Made by a program: the position numbers and the translations under genes. From Flavobacterium subsaxonicum WB 4.1-42 = DSM 21790 (lineage in GTDB: Bacteria; Bacteroidota; Bacteroidia; Flavobacteriales; Flavobacteriaceae), in NCBI RefSeq assembly GCF_000422725.1, contig NZ_AUGP01000025.1, positions 1 to 64,000 of the forward strand: a DNA stretch of 64,000 bases, in the 5' to 3' direction. The notes below the pieces were generated by a model. It worked only from the letters and a program-made list of their open reading frames with translations. It had not been told where the DNA came from and searched no databases. This document shows positions 15,570 to 24,550 of the stretch, one piece after another. Each line of letters opens with the position of its first letter. Position 1 is the first letter of the stretch.

Positions 15570-16019
15570 TTATCCCACCCTTTTAATTACATACGTTACA
15601 ATAGCCCAGATAACGAGCTGGTTGTCTTCGGTTACTTTAATGGGCTGGTAAGCAGGGTTTTCGGGCATAAGGTAAAGGCAGTCGGTTTGCAGTTTAAGGC
15701 GTTTAACGGTAAAATCGCCATCGATAAGGCAAATGGCAATGCGGCCATCGGCAGGTTCCAGGCTACGGTCTATAACCAGCAGGTCGCCGTGGTCTATACC
15801 GGCATCGGTCATAGAGTTGCCATCTACCTTAATATAAAAGGTGGCTAAAGGGTTGCGTGCCAGGTGCTTATTGAGGTCTATGGCGTACTCCATAAAATCG
15901 AGTGCCGGCGACGGAAATCCTGCCTTAACCCCGTGATTTATAAGGGGCAACTCTGCACCGCCCTCAAAATCAGGCGAAAAAAGGGTAAGCTTAGGCTTGT
16001 TGTTTTTATCTAATGGCAT
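15570..16019 (-). CDS. umuD: DNA polymerase V autoproteolytic subunit (UmuD-like, S24 family)
   Basis: A 149-residue LexA/UmuD-type protein without a DNA-binding domain. The putative self-cleavage site is Ala33-Gly34 (VKAGFPSPA), the nucleophile is Ser69 (DGNSMTDAGI) and the general base is Lys106 (DFTVKRL). RecA-stimulated cleavage would yield the UmuD' form, which activates the polymerase for translesion synthesis. It overlaps the end of umuC by 10 bases and is the second gene of the pair, the reverse of the classical umuDC order. Length and residues are normal. Confidence 0.92.
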   Translation of the reverse strand: MPLDKNNKPKLTLFSPDFEGGAELPLINHGVKAGFPSPALDFMEYAIDLNKHLARNPLATFYIKVDGNSMTDAGIDHGDLLVIDRSLEPADGRIAICLIDGDFTVKRLKLQTDCLYLMPENPAYQPIKVTEDNQLVIWAIVTYVIKRVG

Positions 16020-17281
16020 TGTACAACAAGTATATCGTTAATAGCTGTGGTATAGCGTGGTGACCGCATTTCCTGCTTCATGTCCCACGTTTTTTCTGCC
16101 TGCGCGCCCAGGCGAACAACCCGGCTGCCGTTTTTGGTGTTCATTTTATCCATTGCCTTCATAATGGCGGCGTGGCGTGGGTCTTCATCTACAAACAGGT
16201 TAAACTGCTTGGTATTATCGGGCACCAGCTCGCTTACAATAACGCCGGCCTTTTTAAACTTAACGGTATCAGTGCTTTGCATTAAATCTTTAAGCAGTTG
16301 TATGGCAGCATTACTTATAGTTATAGCCGAATTGGTAGCAAACGGAAGCGTTACCGCCCGGCTGTAATGGTATTTTGGGGTGTCTATACTGTGCTTATCG
16401 GCCACCAGCATTACAATAATGGTATGGCACATTGAGTTTTGCTTGCGCAGCTTTTCGGCAGTGACAGATGCAAACGTGCTTACACGCTCCCTGATTAAAT
16501 CGTAATCAGTCAACTGTTTAGGGAAACTGCGGGTAGTAGCAATGCTTTTTTTCTTTTCCGGCACGGCGCCATCGCCAAGGGTGGGTGTGCCTTCCAGCTC
16601 CATTTTTATGCGCATGCCTACTACGCCCATTTCTTTCTTTATCCAGTCTTCCATGTGGGGTAGCGTAAAATCGTAGGCTGTAACCACATTACGCGCCTTA
16701 AGCTTGCGCGCGGTGCGGTAGCCAATGCCCCAAACATCTTCTATTTTAAGCCATTTAAGGGCTTTAATACGTTTCTCTTCGGTATCTATAACATACACGC
16801 CCTGAGTGTGGTCCTGGTATTTTTTGGCAATGCGGTTGGCTGCTTTAGAAAGGGTTTTGGTAGGCGCTACCCCCACACAAATAGGTATGCTCAGCCATTT
16901 TAAAACGCGGTTGCGCATCTCAAGGCCGCGGCTATGGTAATCTTGTACTGCAACCCCGTTAAAGTCTACAAAAGCCTCGTCTATGCTGTATTTTTCTACG
17001 TTGGGCGAGAACAGTTCCATAATGCCCATAACACGCTCACTAAGGTCGCCGTAAAGGGAATAGTTGGAAGAGAACACACCCACGCCGTTTTCGCGTAGCA
17101 TATCCCTGATTTTAAACTCCGGCACGGCCATGCCAATGCCCAAAGCCTTGGCTTCTTCGCTGCGCGATATAATGCAGCCATCGTTGTTAGACAATACTAC
17201 AACGGGCTTTCCCTGCCATTTGGGCTGGAAAACACGCTCGCAAGAGGCGTAAAAATTATTGCAGTCAATCAGGGCATACAT
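16010..17281 (-). CDS. umuC: Y-family DNA polymerase V catalytic subunit (UmuC)
   Basis: A 423-residue error-prone polymerase. MYALIDCNNFYASCERVFQP carries the first catalytic Asp in the motif LIDCNNFYASCE; the second acidic motif is YSIDEAFVDF. SNNDGCIISRSEEAKALGI is the palm/finger signature, and IEDVWGIGYRTARKLKA is a helix-hairpin-helix. The C-terminal little-finger and UmuC-specific region is complete. It inserts nucleotides opposite DNA lesions in the SOS response. It precedes umuD on the same strand. A -7 box TAACTTTG lies only 4 bases before the ATG, so the mRNA could be almost leaderless. Confidence 0.95.
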   Translation of the reverse strand: MYALIDCNNFYASCERVFQPKWQGKPVVVLSNNDGCIISRSEEAKALGIGMAVPEFKIRDMLRENGVGVFSSNYSLYGDLSERVMGIMELFSPNVEKYSIDEAFVDFNGVAVQDYHSRGLEMRNRVLKWLSIPICVGVAPTKTLSKAANRIAKKYQDHTQGVYVIDTEEKRIKALKWLKIEDVWGIGYRTARKLKARNVVTAYDFTLPHMEDWIKKEMGVVGMRIKMELEGTPTLGDGAVPEKKKSIATTRSFPKQLTDYDLIRERVSTFASVTAEKLRKQNSMCHTIIVMLVADKHSIDTPKYHYSRAVTLPFATNSAITISNAAIQLLKDLMQSTDTVKFKKAGVIVSELVPDNTKQFNLFVDEDPRHAAIMKAMDKMNTKNGSRVVRLGAQAEKTWDMKQEMRSPRYTTAINDILVVQCH

Positions 17282-17285
17282 ACTG

Positions 17286-17293
17286 CAAAGTTA
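17286..17293 (-). promoter_or_regulatory. -7 box immediately before umuC
   Basis: TAACTTTG on the minus strand is followed by CAGT and then the ATG at 17281. If used, transcription would begin at or next to the start codon. No TTG lies at -33, and no LexA-type palindrome could be recognised. Confidence 0.4.
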
Positions 17294-17429
17294 CCTGATT
17301 TTTAAATTGACAGCCATGTTTTAACACGTCATTTTAAGCTATTGTTAAAGTTTATACAAATGCTTCTTATAGAGACAATGATGGCAGGATATTCGCTAAC
17401 TTTATAGTATAATTTTAAAAATCAAACAC

Positions 17430-18182
17430 ATGTCTTTATTAGCAGGCAAAGTGGCTGTGGTTTCCGGAGCAGGATCGGGAATTGGCCGCGCAATAGCCGA
17501 AACATACGCCCAGGAGGGCGCCAAAGTAGTAGTTGCAGATGTTAGTGCTGAACACGGCGAACAAACCGTTAAAGCAATACAGGATGCCGGTGGCGAGGCC
17601 TTTTTTGTAAAAGCCGACTCGTCTATAGCCGAAGAGAACAAGAAATTAGTGGAAGCCGTTGTGGCTAAATACGGCCGTTTAGATGTGGCCTGCAATAACG
17701 CCGGTATTGGTGGCCCCGCTGCCCCAACAGGTGAATATGAAACAGATGCCTGGGATAAAGTTATTGCCCTTAACCTTAGCGGTGTGTTTTATGCCTGCCG
17801 TTACCAGTTAGAGCAGATGGAAAAAAATGGTGGTGGCAGCATTGTAAATATCGCTTCTATTCACGGTACGGTGGCAGCACCTAACAGTGTGGCTTATACG
17901 GCTGCTAAGCACGGTGTGGTTGGCCTTACTAAAAACATTGCGGCAGAGTACGGTACTAAAAACATTCGTTGTAATGCGGTAGGTCCCGGTTATATTGAGA
18001 CTCCGCTGCTTACTGCACACTCTAATAAAGATATGCTGAAAGCCCTTGAGGCTAAAGCACCTATGAACCGCCTGGGTACGGCGCAGGAAATTGCCGATCT
18101 GGTTACTTTTCTTAGTTCAGATAAATCGTCGTTTACTACAGGTAGCTATATTATTGCCGATGGTGGTTATACCGCCATCTAA
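17430..18182 (+). CDS. Short-chain dehydrogenase/reductase (classical SDR)
   Basis: A 250-residue NAD(P)-dependent oxidoreductase. The cofactor motif is SGAGSGIGR (12-20), and Asp37 after beta-2 suggests a preference for NAD(H). NNAG is at 89-92; the catalytic Ser143, Tyr156 and Lys160 (YTAAK) are all present, and the PG motif follows (GPGYIETP). The family acts on sugars, alcohols and steroids. Glucose/gluconate-type dehydrogenases and FabG-like enzymes look alike at this level, so the substrate is left open. It stands alone with its own terminator, divergent from umuC. Confidence 0.9.
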   Translation: MSLLAGKVAVVSGAGSGIGRAIAETYAQEGAKVVVADVSAEHGEQTVKAIQDAGGEAFFVKADSSIAEENKKLVEAVVAKYGRLDVACNNAGIGGPAAPTGEYETDAWDKVIALNLSGVFYACRYQLEQMEKNGGGSIVNIASIHGTVAAPNSVAYTAAKHGVVGLTKNIAAEYGTKNIRCNAVGPGYIETPLLTAHSNKDMLKALEAKAPMNRLGTAQEIADLVTFLSSDKSSFTTGSYIIADGGYTAI

Positions 18183-18206
18183 TTTTTCGAATGCCTTTAC
18201 TTTGCA

Positions 18207-18239
18207 GGCTGTTCCTTATTTTGGGAGCAGCCTTTTTTT
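18207..18239 (+). terminator. Terminator after the SDR gene
   Basis: The stem ggctgttcc/ggagcagcc (18207-18215/18224-18232, one G-U pair) is followed by a run of seven T. Confidence 0.8.
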
Positions 18240-18322
18240 ATGCGTTGCTTGGGCGTTTTCGCAGGGCGTTTCCCTACGCTATTATGTGCGACCCTTTCAG
18301 GGTCTGCTATTTACGATTTAGC

Positions 18323-18405
18323 AACCTGCAAGGTCTCTAAGACCTTGTAGGTTTTAAATTTAGCTTATTGATAAACCTACAAAGTTTCAAAAAACCTTGC
18401 AGGTT
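18323..18405. repeat. Two AACCTrCAArGT hairpin repeats
   Basis: 18323-18353 is a 13-bp stem (aacctgcaaggtc and its near complement) with a 5-base loop. 18374-18405 is a diverged copy pairing at 12 of 14 positions. The left flank (18241-18305) also holds GC-rich short repeats of a type common in Flavobacteria. The copies sit between two terminators in a 280-bp gap without a gene. Confidence 0.6.
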
Positions 18406-18436
18406 GGGTGTAGGCTATCGGGATTATATTAAAAGC

Positions 18437-18469
18437 AAAAAACCACTATGCCGTAGCACAGTGGTTTTT
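18437..18469. terminator. Terminator at the end of the glycoside hydrolase operon
   Basis: The stem aaaaccact/agtggtttt, with an inner tgc/gca pair, is bounded by A- and T-runs. It lies 51 bp past the GH3 stop on the minus strand and can work in both directions. Confidence 0.75.
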
Positions 18470-18519
18470 ACACATAAAAAGTAACAAAACGTAACACTAT
18501 TTATAACCAAAAAAATAGT

Positions 18520-20961
18520 TTAGGGTTTCATATCGGCAAATTTCTTATCTGCCGCAAACGCTTTTTTAACCTTTTCTACCTCCTGCTCTTTAGCAAGGGT
18601 AAACGTGGCTGTTTTTTTAATATCAAATGATGATGCACCCACACTTACGGTATACGTACCGGCTTCGGCAACCCATGCACTTTTGCTTTCCACAAAAGAG
18701 GCAAGGTCTTTGGCACTAAGTGTTAGCGTAAGTGTCTGGCTTTCGCCCGGTTTGAGCTCTTTAGTTTTGCCGAAGGCTTTTAGTTCTGATTTTGGTTTGT
18801 CGATGTTTTTAGCAGGGGCAGATAAGTACACCTCAACCACCTCTTTACCGGCTACTTTACCGTTGTTTTTAACCGTAACGGTAACCGTCATGGTTTTATC
18901 AAAGGCTTTGCTGCCCAGTCTAACATCGGTATAATCAAACGTGGTGTACGATTTACCGTAACCAAACTCATACGATGGCTTTACGTTAAACGTGTTGTAG
19001 TAGCGGTAGCCTACGTAAACACCTTCTTCATACGTAACCTCTTTAGGATTATCTGCCGGGGTGCCCAACCAGTTTTTGGCCGATGGCGTATCCTCATACT
19101 TAACAGGGAACGTCATGGTTAATTTACCCGATGGGTTTACTTTACCGCTTAATACATCGGCTACAGAGTTACCGCCTTCCTGGCCCGGCTGCCATGCTAA
19201 TAAAATAGCATCTACTTTATTTTTCCAACTGGCGGTTTCCATAACACCACCAATATTTAGTATTACCACTACCTTTTTACCTTTGGCATGAAAGGCCTTG
19301 CTAACATCATCAATAAGCTTAGCCTCATCGGTACCAATATTAAAGTCAGATATGGCTCTGTCTCCGCCTTCGCCACTGTTACGGCCCAGCGTTATAATAG
19401 CAAGGTCATCGGCAGCAGCCCTTTGTGCAATAAAATCAGTGGTCATGTCAAGTTCAGAAAACCTTGGCGGCGGTACTAATAAGCCTTCTTTTTCGCGTCG
19501 TGCCAGTTCTTTTTTGTTTTCTTTTTCGGCAAACGGAACGTATACTTTTTTAAGCTCTTCGTCTAATTTAAAACCGGCATTACTTAAACCGTCTAATAAC
19601 GATATGGTGTAGGCCTCGTTAACATCGCCACTACCGGTACCACCGGCTATAAATGAGTATGATGTTACACCAAACGCAGCAATAGTACCTGTTTTATTGG
19701 TGTAAGGTAGTACGTTGCTTTCGTTTTTAAGCAGTACCATACCTTCGGCAGCGGCATCTCGGGTTACTTTGGCGTTGCCTTTAAGATCTGGCTTATCGGT
19801 ATATTTATATTTTTTGGTAACCGGCGATTTCATAACCAGTTCCAATATCCTTTTAATGTTACGGTCTAAAACATCTTTACTAAGTTTGCCGCTTTTTAAG
19901 TCGGCAAGTATCGATTTCTTCTGCTGATCCATACCCGGCATAAGCAGGTCGTTACCGGCTGTTAGCTGTGCCGTTACGTTACTTGTACCTTTAAGCGACT
20001 CAAAACCTGCGTAACCACCAAACCAGTCGGTCATTACAATGCCTTTAAAGCCCCATTCGTTACGAAGAATTTCTGTAAGCAAGTCTTCGCGTGCTGATGT
20101 ATACGTACCGTTAATAAGGTTGTAAGATGACATTACCGTCCACGGTTGCGACTCCTTAACGGTTATCTCAAAATTCTTAAGGTACAATTCGCGCATAGCC
20201 CTTTCGCTAATATGCTCGTTGATAGAAAGGCGGTTGGTTTCCTGGTTGTTGGCAGCAAAGTGTTTTATAGAGGTACCTACGCCATTGCTCTGGATACCGT
20301 TTACCATTGCCGCAGCAATTTTACCCGATACTAACGGGTCTTCTGAATAATACTCAAAGTTACGGCCACACAACGGGTTACGGTGAATGTTAAGCGCCGG
20401 TGCAAGCAACACATCTATACCATATTCTTTAACCTCGTTACCCATAGCTTTACCTACGCTTTCAATAAGCTCGGTATTCCAGGTAGAGGCCAATGCTGTA
20501 CCTACCGGAAAAGCCGTGCAATAATAGGTATTGGTATCATTATCCCTTTTTGGTTTTATACGAAGGCCGGCAGGGCCATCGGCTACAATAATAGCCGGAA
20601 TGCCAAGGCGCTCAATTTCGTAAGTACCTCCGGCGGCACCCGGTACGCGGCCTTCTATGGCGCCAACTACAGGTGTAATACCGTCATATCCGGGCATACC
20701 GGTACCCAATACAAAACTCGCTTTTTCGTCCTCTGTCATTTGGGCAACAAGGTCGTTAACGCGGTCTTCTATAGTGCGGCGGTAATCTTCGTATACATCC
20801 AGTTTACCGTTGCGGTTAAGGTCGGCAAACTGCAGGCCGTCTACCGTAAGCAGGGGTGGGTTTTTTTCATCTCCGGGGGCGCCTTTAAACGAAAGGTTAG
20901 CCAGTACCAATGCCGTAAGCAAGGTTACTTTTACACGTTTGTTCATTTTAATATATTTCAT
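18520..20961 (-). CDS. Glycoside hydrolase family 3 (beta-glucosidase-like), secreted
   Basis: An 813-residue GH3 enzyme with signal peptide, (alpha/beta)8 barrel, alpha/beta sandwich and C-terminal fibronectin III-like domain. Landmarks: RLGIPAIIVADGPAGLR (118-134), LCGRNFEYYSEDP (197-209), IKHFAANNQETNR (232-244) and the nucleophile Asp312 in VMTDWFGG. An EF-hand-like loop, DLNRNGKLDVYED (47-59), precedes the catalytic domain. The enzyme would remove non-reducing beta-linked glucose or xylose; the substrate is not decided by sequence. It is the last gene of the five-gene cluster, 17 bp after the GH30 gene, with a terminator behind it. A start at the internal ATG (codon 6) is also possible. 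Confidence 0.92.
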   Translation of the reverse strand: MKYIKMNKRVKVTLLTALVLANLSFKGAPGDEKNPPLLTVDGLQFADLNRNGKLDVYEDYRRTIEDRVNDLVAQMTEDEKASFVLGTGMPGYDGITPVVGAIEGRVPGAAGGTYEIERLGIPAIIVADGPAGLRIKPKRDNDTNTYYCTAFPVGTALASTWNTELIESVGKAMGNEVKEYGIDVLLAPALNIHRNPLCGRNFEYYSEDPLVSGKIAAAMVNGIQSNGVGTSIKHFAANNQETNRLSINEHISERAMRELYLKNFEITVKESQPWTVMSSYNLINGTYTSAREDLLTEILRNEWGFKGIVMTDWFGGYAGFESLKGTSNVTAQLTAGNDLLMPGMDQQKKSILADLKSGKLSKDVLDRNIKRILELVMKSPVTKKYKYTDKPDLKGNAKVTRDAAAEGMVLLKNESNVLPYTNKTGTIAAFGVTSYSFIAGGTGSGDVNEAYTISLLDGLSNAGFKLDEELKKVYVPFAEKENKKELARREKEGLLVPPPRFSELDMTTDFIAQRAAADDLAIITLGRNSGEGGDRAISDFNIGTDEAKLIDDVSKAFHAKGKKVVVILNIGGVMETASWKNKVDAILLAWQPGQEGGNSVADVLSGKVNPSGKLTMTFPVKYEDTPSAKNWLGTPADNPKEVTYEEGVYVGYRYYNTFNVKPSYEFGYGKSYTTFDYTDVRLGSKAFDKTMTVTVTVKNNGKVAGKEVVEVYLSAPAKNIDKPKSELKAFGKTKELKPGESQTLTLTLSAKDLASFVESKSAWVAEAGTYTVSVGASSFDIKKTATFTLAKEQEVEKVKKAFAADKKFADMKP

Positions 20962-20978
20962 TTGGGTTGTATTAATTC

Positions 20979-22460
20979 TTATTTTATTAAAAAGGTGTTG
21001 AATGATTTTGCCGCAAGGGTAGGGGTTACCTTTTTACCGGAAACCGACAGGCTTATTTGCTTTTCGGCATCAGAATTATTGTAGATAATTACAGCAATAG
21101 TACCATCGGGGTTTTTAAAGGCCAAAAGGTTATCGGCATTGCTGCTCAGGTCGCCTTCCCACCAGCCCAGTACATCGTTACGGTGGTTAACGGCTGCCGC
21201 GCTGCTGGTTTGCAATAGGGTAGCGCCCGGTTTAACGTAATGGCTAAGGTGTTTCATTAAATAATACTCATGGTTCCAGGCGTAGGTCTTGTTATCGGCA
21301 TCTACCGTAACTAACGAGTTTTGCCTCCAGCCCCAACGGCTAACGCCACCTTTTAGCAACGATGTATTCCAGTACAGATACGCGTTGGCACCATTAAGCA
21401 GGTAATGCTTCATTAAATCCCAACTGTAAACAGTATAATCCCAGTTGTTTTTGCCATCGCCGCATTCGTGCTCGCTTTGGTAAATTTTAAGGTCGGGGTG
21501 CGTTTTATGAATATCCACTACCGCCTCTTTACCGGCCCATTGTACACCAACACCTTTAAGGTATTTACCGGCTTTTGGATTGTTGTACACGTCTTCAAAC
21601 AATTGTGCTTTTGGCCTTTCCAGTGTCCCGAAGAACACTTTTACACCCAGCTTGTCCATTTCCGGACCCAGGTAGCTTACAAAATTGGATAGGCCTTCGG
21701 GCGTCCAGGTACAGCTTGGGTACCATTGCGCCGAGTTGAATTCGTTTTGCGGCATAACCATGCTTATAGTAATACCTTCGGCTTTATACGATTCTACAAA
21801 ACGTTTAAAGTAAAGGGCGTAGGCTTCAAAATTGCGGTCGGTTTGTATAAACATATCCGTGCCCTCTTTACCCACCTGGTTGTCCTGTAGCTCGTTGTCT
21901 ACCTTTTCCATTACAGAGGGTACTTTAGCCAGCGCGTAGTGCTTGTTGTACTTCATCCACTGCGGCGGGCTCCAGGGCGATGCCCAAAGGTTAAGCCCGG
22001 GGTTATAGGCTGTAGCCGATTTAATAAAAGGTATCAGCGTTTCGCGGTCGTTGGCAATAGAAAAGCTTTTCATTTGATAATCGCCCTCCACTTCATCATA
22101 CGAATACCAGTCGCGCGAAAAATCGTTGGCACCCACCGGCATACGGCCAATGGTAAAGTTGGCACCGGTATTGGGTTCGTATAATTCCTTCATAATGGCA
22201 GTGCGGTCGGCCTCGTTCAGGGCGCTGAGCGATGTCCACCCCAGTTCGTTAAAGCACGACCCAAAACCGTCTATAGATTGCAGGGGTTTATCGGTATAAA
22301 TTTCAACGCCAGCAGTAGTGCCATTAGCCGAAAGTGCTTTGGTATTTTGCGTTTTCCATGCCGAAGCCTCGGTAGTGGCCACCCATTCTTTTACGTACAT
22401 TTTTTTTGAGCAGGCCGTAAGGCTAAGGGCAGCAATTATATATAGTGCAGTTTTTTTCAT
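20979..22460 (-). CDS. Glycoside hydrolase family 30 lipoprotein
   Basis: A 493-residue GH30 enzyme starting MKKTALYIIA, with lipobox LTAC (Cys17), so membrane-anchored. The longer frame to 22493 overlaps the upstream gene and is rejected. Family signatures: SIDGFGSCFNELGW (62-75), GRMPVGANDFS (105-115), LWASPWSPPQWMK, the acid/base Glu240 in MPQNEFN and the nucleophile Glu330 in YQSEHECG. The C-terminal beta-sandwich is present. Related enzymes cleave beta-1,6-glucan, glucosylceramide, xyloside or galactan; the exact activity is open. The start lies 2 bp after the GH42 stop, so translation is probably coupled. Confidence 0.92.
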   Translation of the reverse strand: MKKTALYIIAALSLTACSKKMYVKEWVATTEASAWKTQNTKALSANGTTAGVEIYTDKPLQSIDGFGSCFNELGWTSLSALNEADRTAIMKELYEPNTGANFTIGRMPVGANDFSRDWYSYDEVEGDYQMKSFSIANDRETLIPFIKSATAYNPGLNLWASPWSPPQWMKYNKHYALAKVPSVMEKVDNELQDNQVGKEGTDMFIQTDRNFEAYALYFKRFVESYKAEGITISMVMPQNEFNSAQWYPSCTWTPEGLSNFVSYLGPEMDKLGVKVFFGTLERPKAQLFEDVYNNPKAGKYLKGVGVQWAGKEAVVDIHKTHPDLKIYQSEHECGDGKNNWDYTVYSWDLMKHYLLNGANAYLYWNTSLLKGGVSRWGWRQNSLVTVDADNKTYAWNHEYYLMKHLSHYVKPGATLLQTSSAAAVNHRNDVLGWWEGDLSSNADNLLAFKNPDGTIAVIIYNNSDAEKQISLSVSGKKVTPTLAAKSFNTFLIK

Positions 22461-22462
22461 GG

Positions 22463-24550
22463 TTAGTTTTCTTCTATAATTAGTACATCCCACGGTTTTA
22501 AGTTTAGCTCGGCATTTTTAGCCACTTTTTTACCGGTAAGTAATTCGGTACCGTTATTGCCTTGGGTGTAGGTAAAGGTTTTGGTTTGCGCCGAATAATT
22601 AAAGAAATAGCGCAGCGTTTTGCCTGACAGGTTTTTACCCGATTTGGTTATAAGCGGAAAATGTAGTTTCTGGTCTTCCTGCCACAGGCCGGCTTCTTTA
22701 ACGGCGCCTTCCATTATTTTATCTAATAGCGCATCGCCCGGCATAAAGCCAATATAGGTTGCGGTGCCTTTGCCGTAACTATTTTGGGTAACAGCGGCAT
22801 ATTTGCCCCACTCGGGGTGGTCGTAAGATGCCAGTACCTTAGCGGTGGTTGGGGTTAGCAGCTCCATCCAGTACTTAATTTCTTTATTGCCCTCGCCTGC
22901 TTTAAACGGGTCGCCTTTAAGCGATACATTTTCCGGTAATACAAACTGGCTGTAGGTAATGCCCGCTGCCTCGTTAATAATGCCCGGCTGCACCGTATTG
23001 CGAACGGTTACATTTTCATCCGAGAAGCCGCTTTTAAACGTGTACACTACATGCCCGCCATTCTTTACAAACTGGTTTAGCTTTTGCAGCAGCGCATCGG
23101 GGGCGGCATATAGCGCAGGAACAATGATGAGCTTGTAGTTATCCCAGTTTTGTGTAGATGGGTCTATAAAATCAACACCCACATTCATGTTGTAAAGTGC
23201 ATCATACATGGGGCGCAGCACATCGTTATAATTTTCTCTTCGGCCCCAGCCAAAGCTAAATTCGTTAAACGCCGATAGTGCCTCATTACTAAACAATATG
23301 GCTGCTTTGTTGGTTACCTTAAGGCTGGCCAGTTTAGGGCTCAGTTTTTTAAAGTCGGCGCCAATGGTCATGGCCTCGTTATAAGTAGGGTTAGGCTGAA
23401 AATCGTGGCTTAACAAACCTTTCCAGTACGTTTCGGCTGAATTGTGAATGGAATGCCAGTGCCAGTATTCCAGCATGTTGGCGCCCGATGCTATATGGCT
23501 AAACGCCTGCTGGCGCAGTTGCCCCGCATACGGCACCCATTGCGGAAAGCCCTGTGCCTCTGTCTCAATAACCAGATAGTTCTGACCGTTTTTCATAGAG
23601 CGGGCCACATCGCCACCAAACGATATCTCGGCACCGGTTAAATGGTCCTGAGACGGGTGATAAATATCTACACCCGCAACATCTAACGCTTTGGCAGCGG
23701 CAAAATGGTCTACACTTTCCTGTATGCCGTAGCTGTAGTTGCGCCACTCAAAATCGAAATTCTGGGTAACAAACTGGCCCTTTTTGCTGTACTCGCGCAC
23801 TATGCCTGCCTGCCATGATAAAAAGTTGGTAACCAGCCCGCGCGAAAATTTAGCAAACTCGCTCTTTAAACCGGCATTAATAGTACCTACCATACTGGGA
23901 AATTCTTCCCACGAGTTAATGCGGTTGCTCCAGTAATCCAGCCCAAAAGCTTTGTTTATGGCATCGGTAGTTTTAAACTTGTCTTTCATGTACTGTACAA
24001 ACTGCGCCTGCACATTAGCGCCTGCCGTGTTGTACGATTTGGTTTCGTTATCTACCTGATAGCCAATAATGGCCGGGTGGTCTTTAACATGCTCCATTAT
24101 TTTTCTGATAACCCTTTCGGAGTGGAACAGGTAGTCTTTATTGGTAATATCCATATTCTGACGCATGCCGTACTGGTTGCGGCCGCCCGGCGTTGTAGCC
24201 AGTACATCGGGGTATTTTTTAACCAGCCAGGCCGGCACGGCATAGGTTGGCGTGCCAATAATAACTTTTATCCCGGCTTTGTGCATGGCGTTTAACACAC
24301 GGTCTATGTGGCTAAAATTAAACACGTTGTCGCTGGGCTCTACAGTGCTCCAGGTACTTTCGGCAATGCGCACTACGTTAATGCCGGCATCTTTCATCAT
24401 CTTGATGTCTTTATCCAAACGGTCGTAGGGCATGTACTCATCGTAGTAGGCTACGCCGTATAGCAGCTCGTTTTTGGGCAATTGTGCCGAGAGCGTATTT
24501 GCCGATAGCACCATTGCGGCAAAAACAGTCAGTTTGTGGGAGATTGTCAT
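22463..24550 (-). CDS. Glycoside hydrolase family 42 (beta-galactosidase-like), secreted
   Basis: A 695-residue GH42 enzyme with a signal peptide (ending LSAQ), a TIM barrel, a trimerisation-type middle domain and a C-terminal beta domain. The N-terminal pattern LLYGVAYYDEYMPYDRLDKDIKMMKDAGINVVRI is characteristic. The acid/base is Glu169 (GYQVDNETK) and the nucleophile probably Glu329 (YLVIETEAQ). Known activities are beta-galactosidase and alpha-L-arabinopyranosidase; export suggests action on oligosaccharides in the periplasm. Its ATG overlaps the stop of the preceding nucleosidase-like gene by one base (TAATG), indicating coupled translation. Confidence 0.9.
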   Translation of the reverse strand: MTISHKLTVFAAMVLSANTLSAQLPKNELLYGVAYYDEYMPYDRLDKDIKMMKDAGINVVRIAESTWSTVEPSDNVFNFSHIDRVLNAMHKAGIKVIIGTPTYAVPAWLVKKYPDVLATTPGGRNQYGMRQNMDITNKDYLFHSERVIRKIMEHVKDHPAIIGYQVDNETKSYNTAGANVQAQFVQYMKDKFKTTDAINKAFGLDYWSNRINSWEEFPSMVGTINAGLKSEFAKFSRGLVTNFLSWQAGIVREYSKKGQFVTQNFDFEWRNYSYGIQESVDHFAAAKALDVAGVDIYHPSQDHLTGAEISFGGDVARSMKNGQNYLVIETEAQGFPQWVPYAGQLRQQAFSHIASGANMLEYWHWHSIHNSAETYWKGLLSHDFQPNPTYNEAMTIGADFKKLSPKLASLKVTNKAAILFSNEALSAFNEFSFGWGRRENYNDVLRPMYDALYNMNVGVDFIDPSTQNWDNYKLIIVPALYAAPDALLQKLNQFVKNGGHVVYTFKSGFSDENVTVRNTVQPGIINEAAGITYSQFVLPENVSLKGDPFKAGEGNKEIKYWMELLTPTTAKVLASYDHPEWGKYAAVTQNSYGKGTATYIGFMPGDALLDKIMEGAVKEAGLWQEDQKLHFPLITKSGKNLSGKTLRYFFNYSAQTKTFTYTQGNNGTELLTGKKVAKNAELNLKPWDVLIIEEN

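Noticed and set aside
20383..21084. 233-codon + strand ORF across the GH3 start and GH30 end
   Set aside because: It spans two genes in antisense and has no leader or domain pattern.
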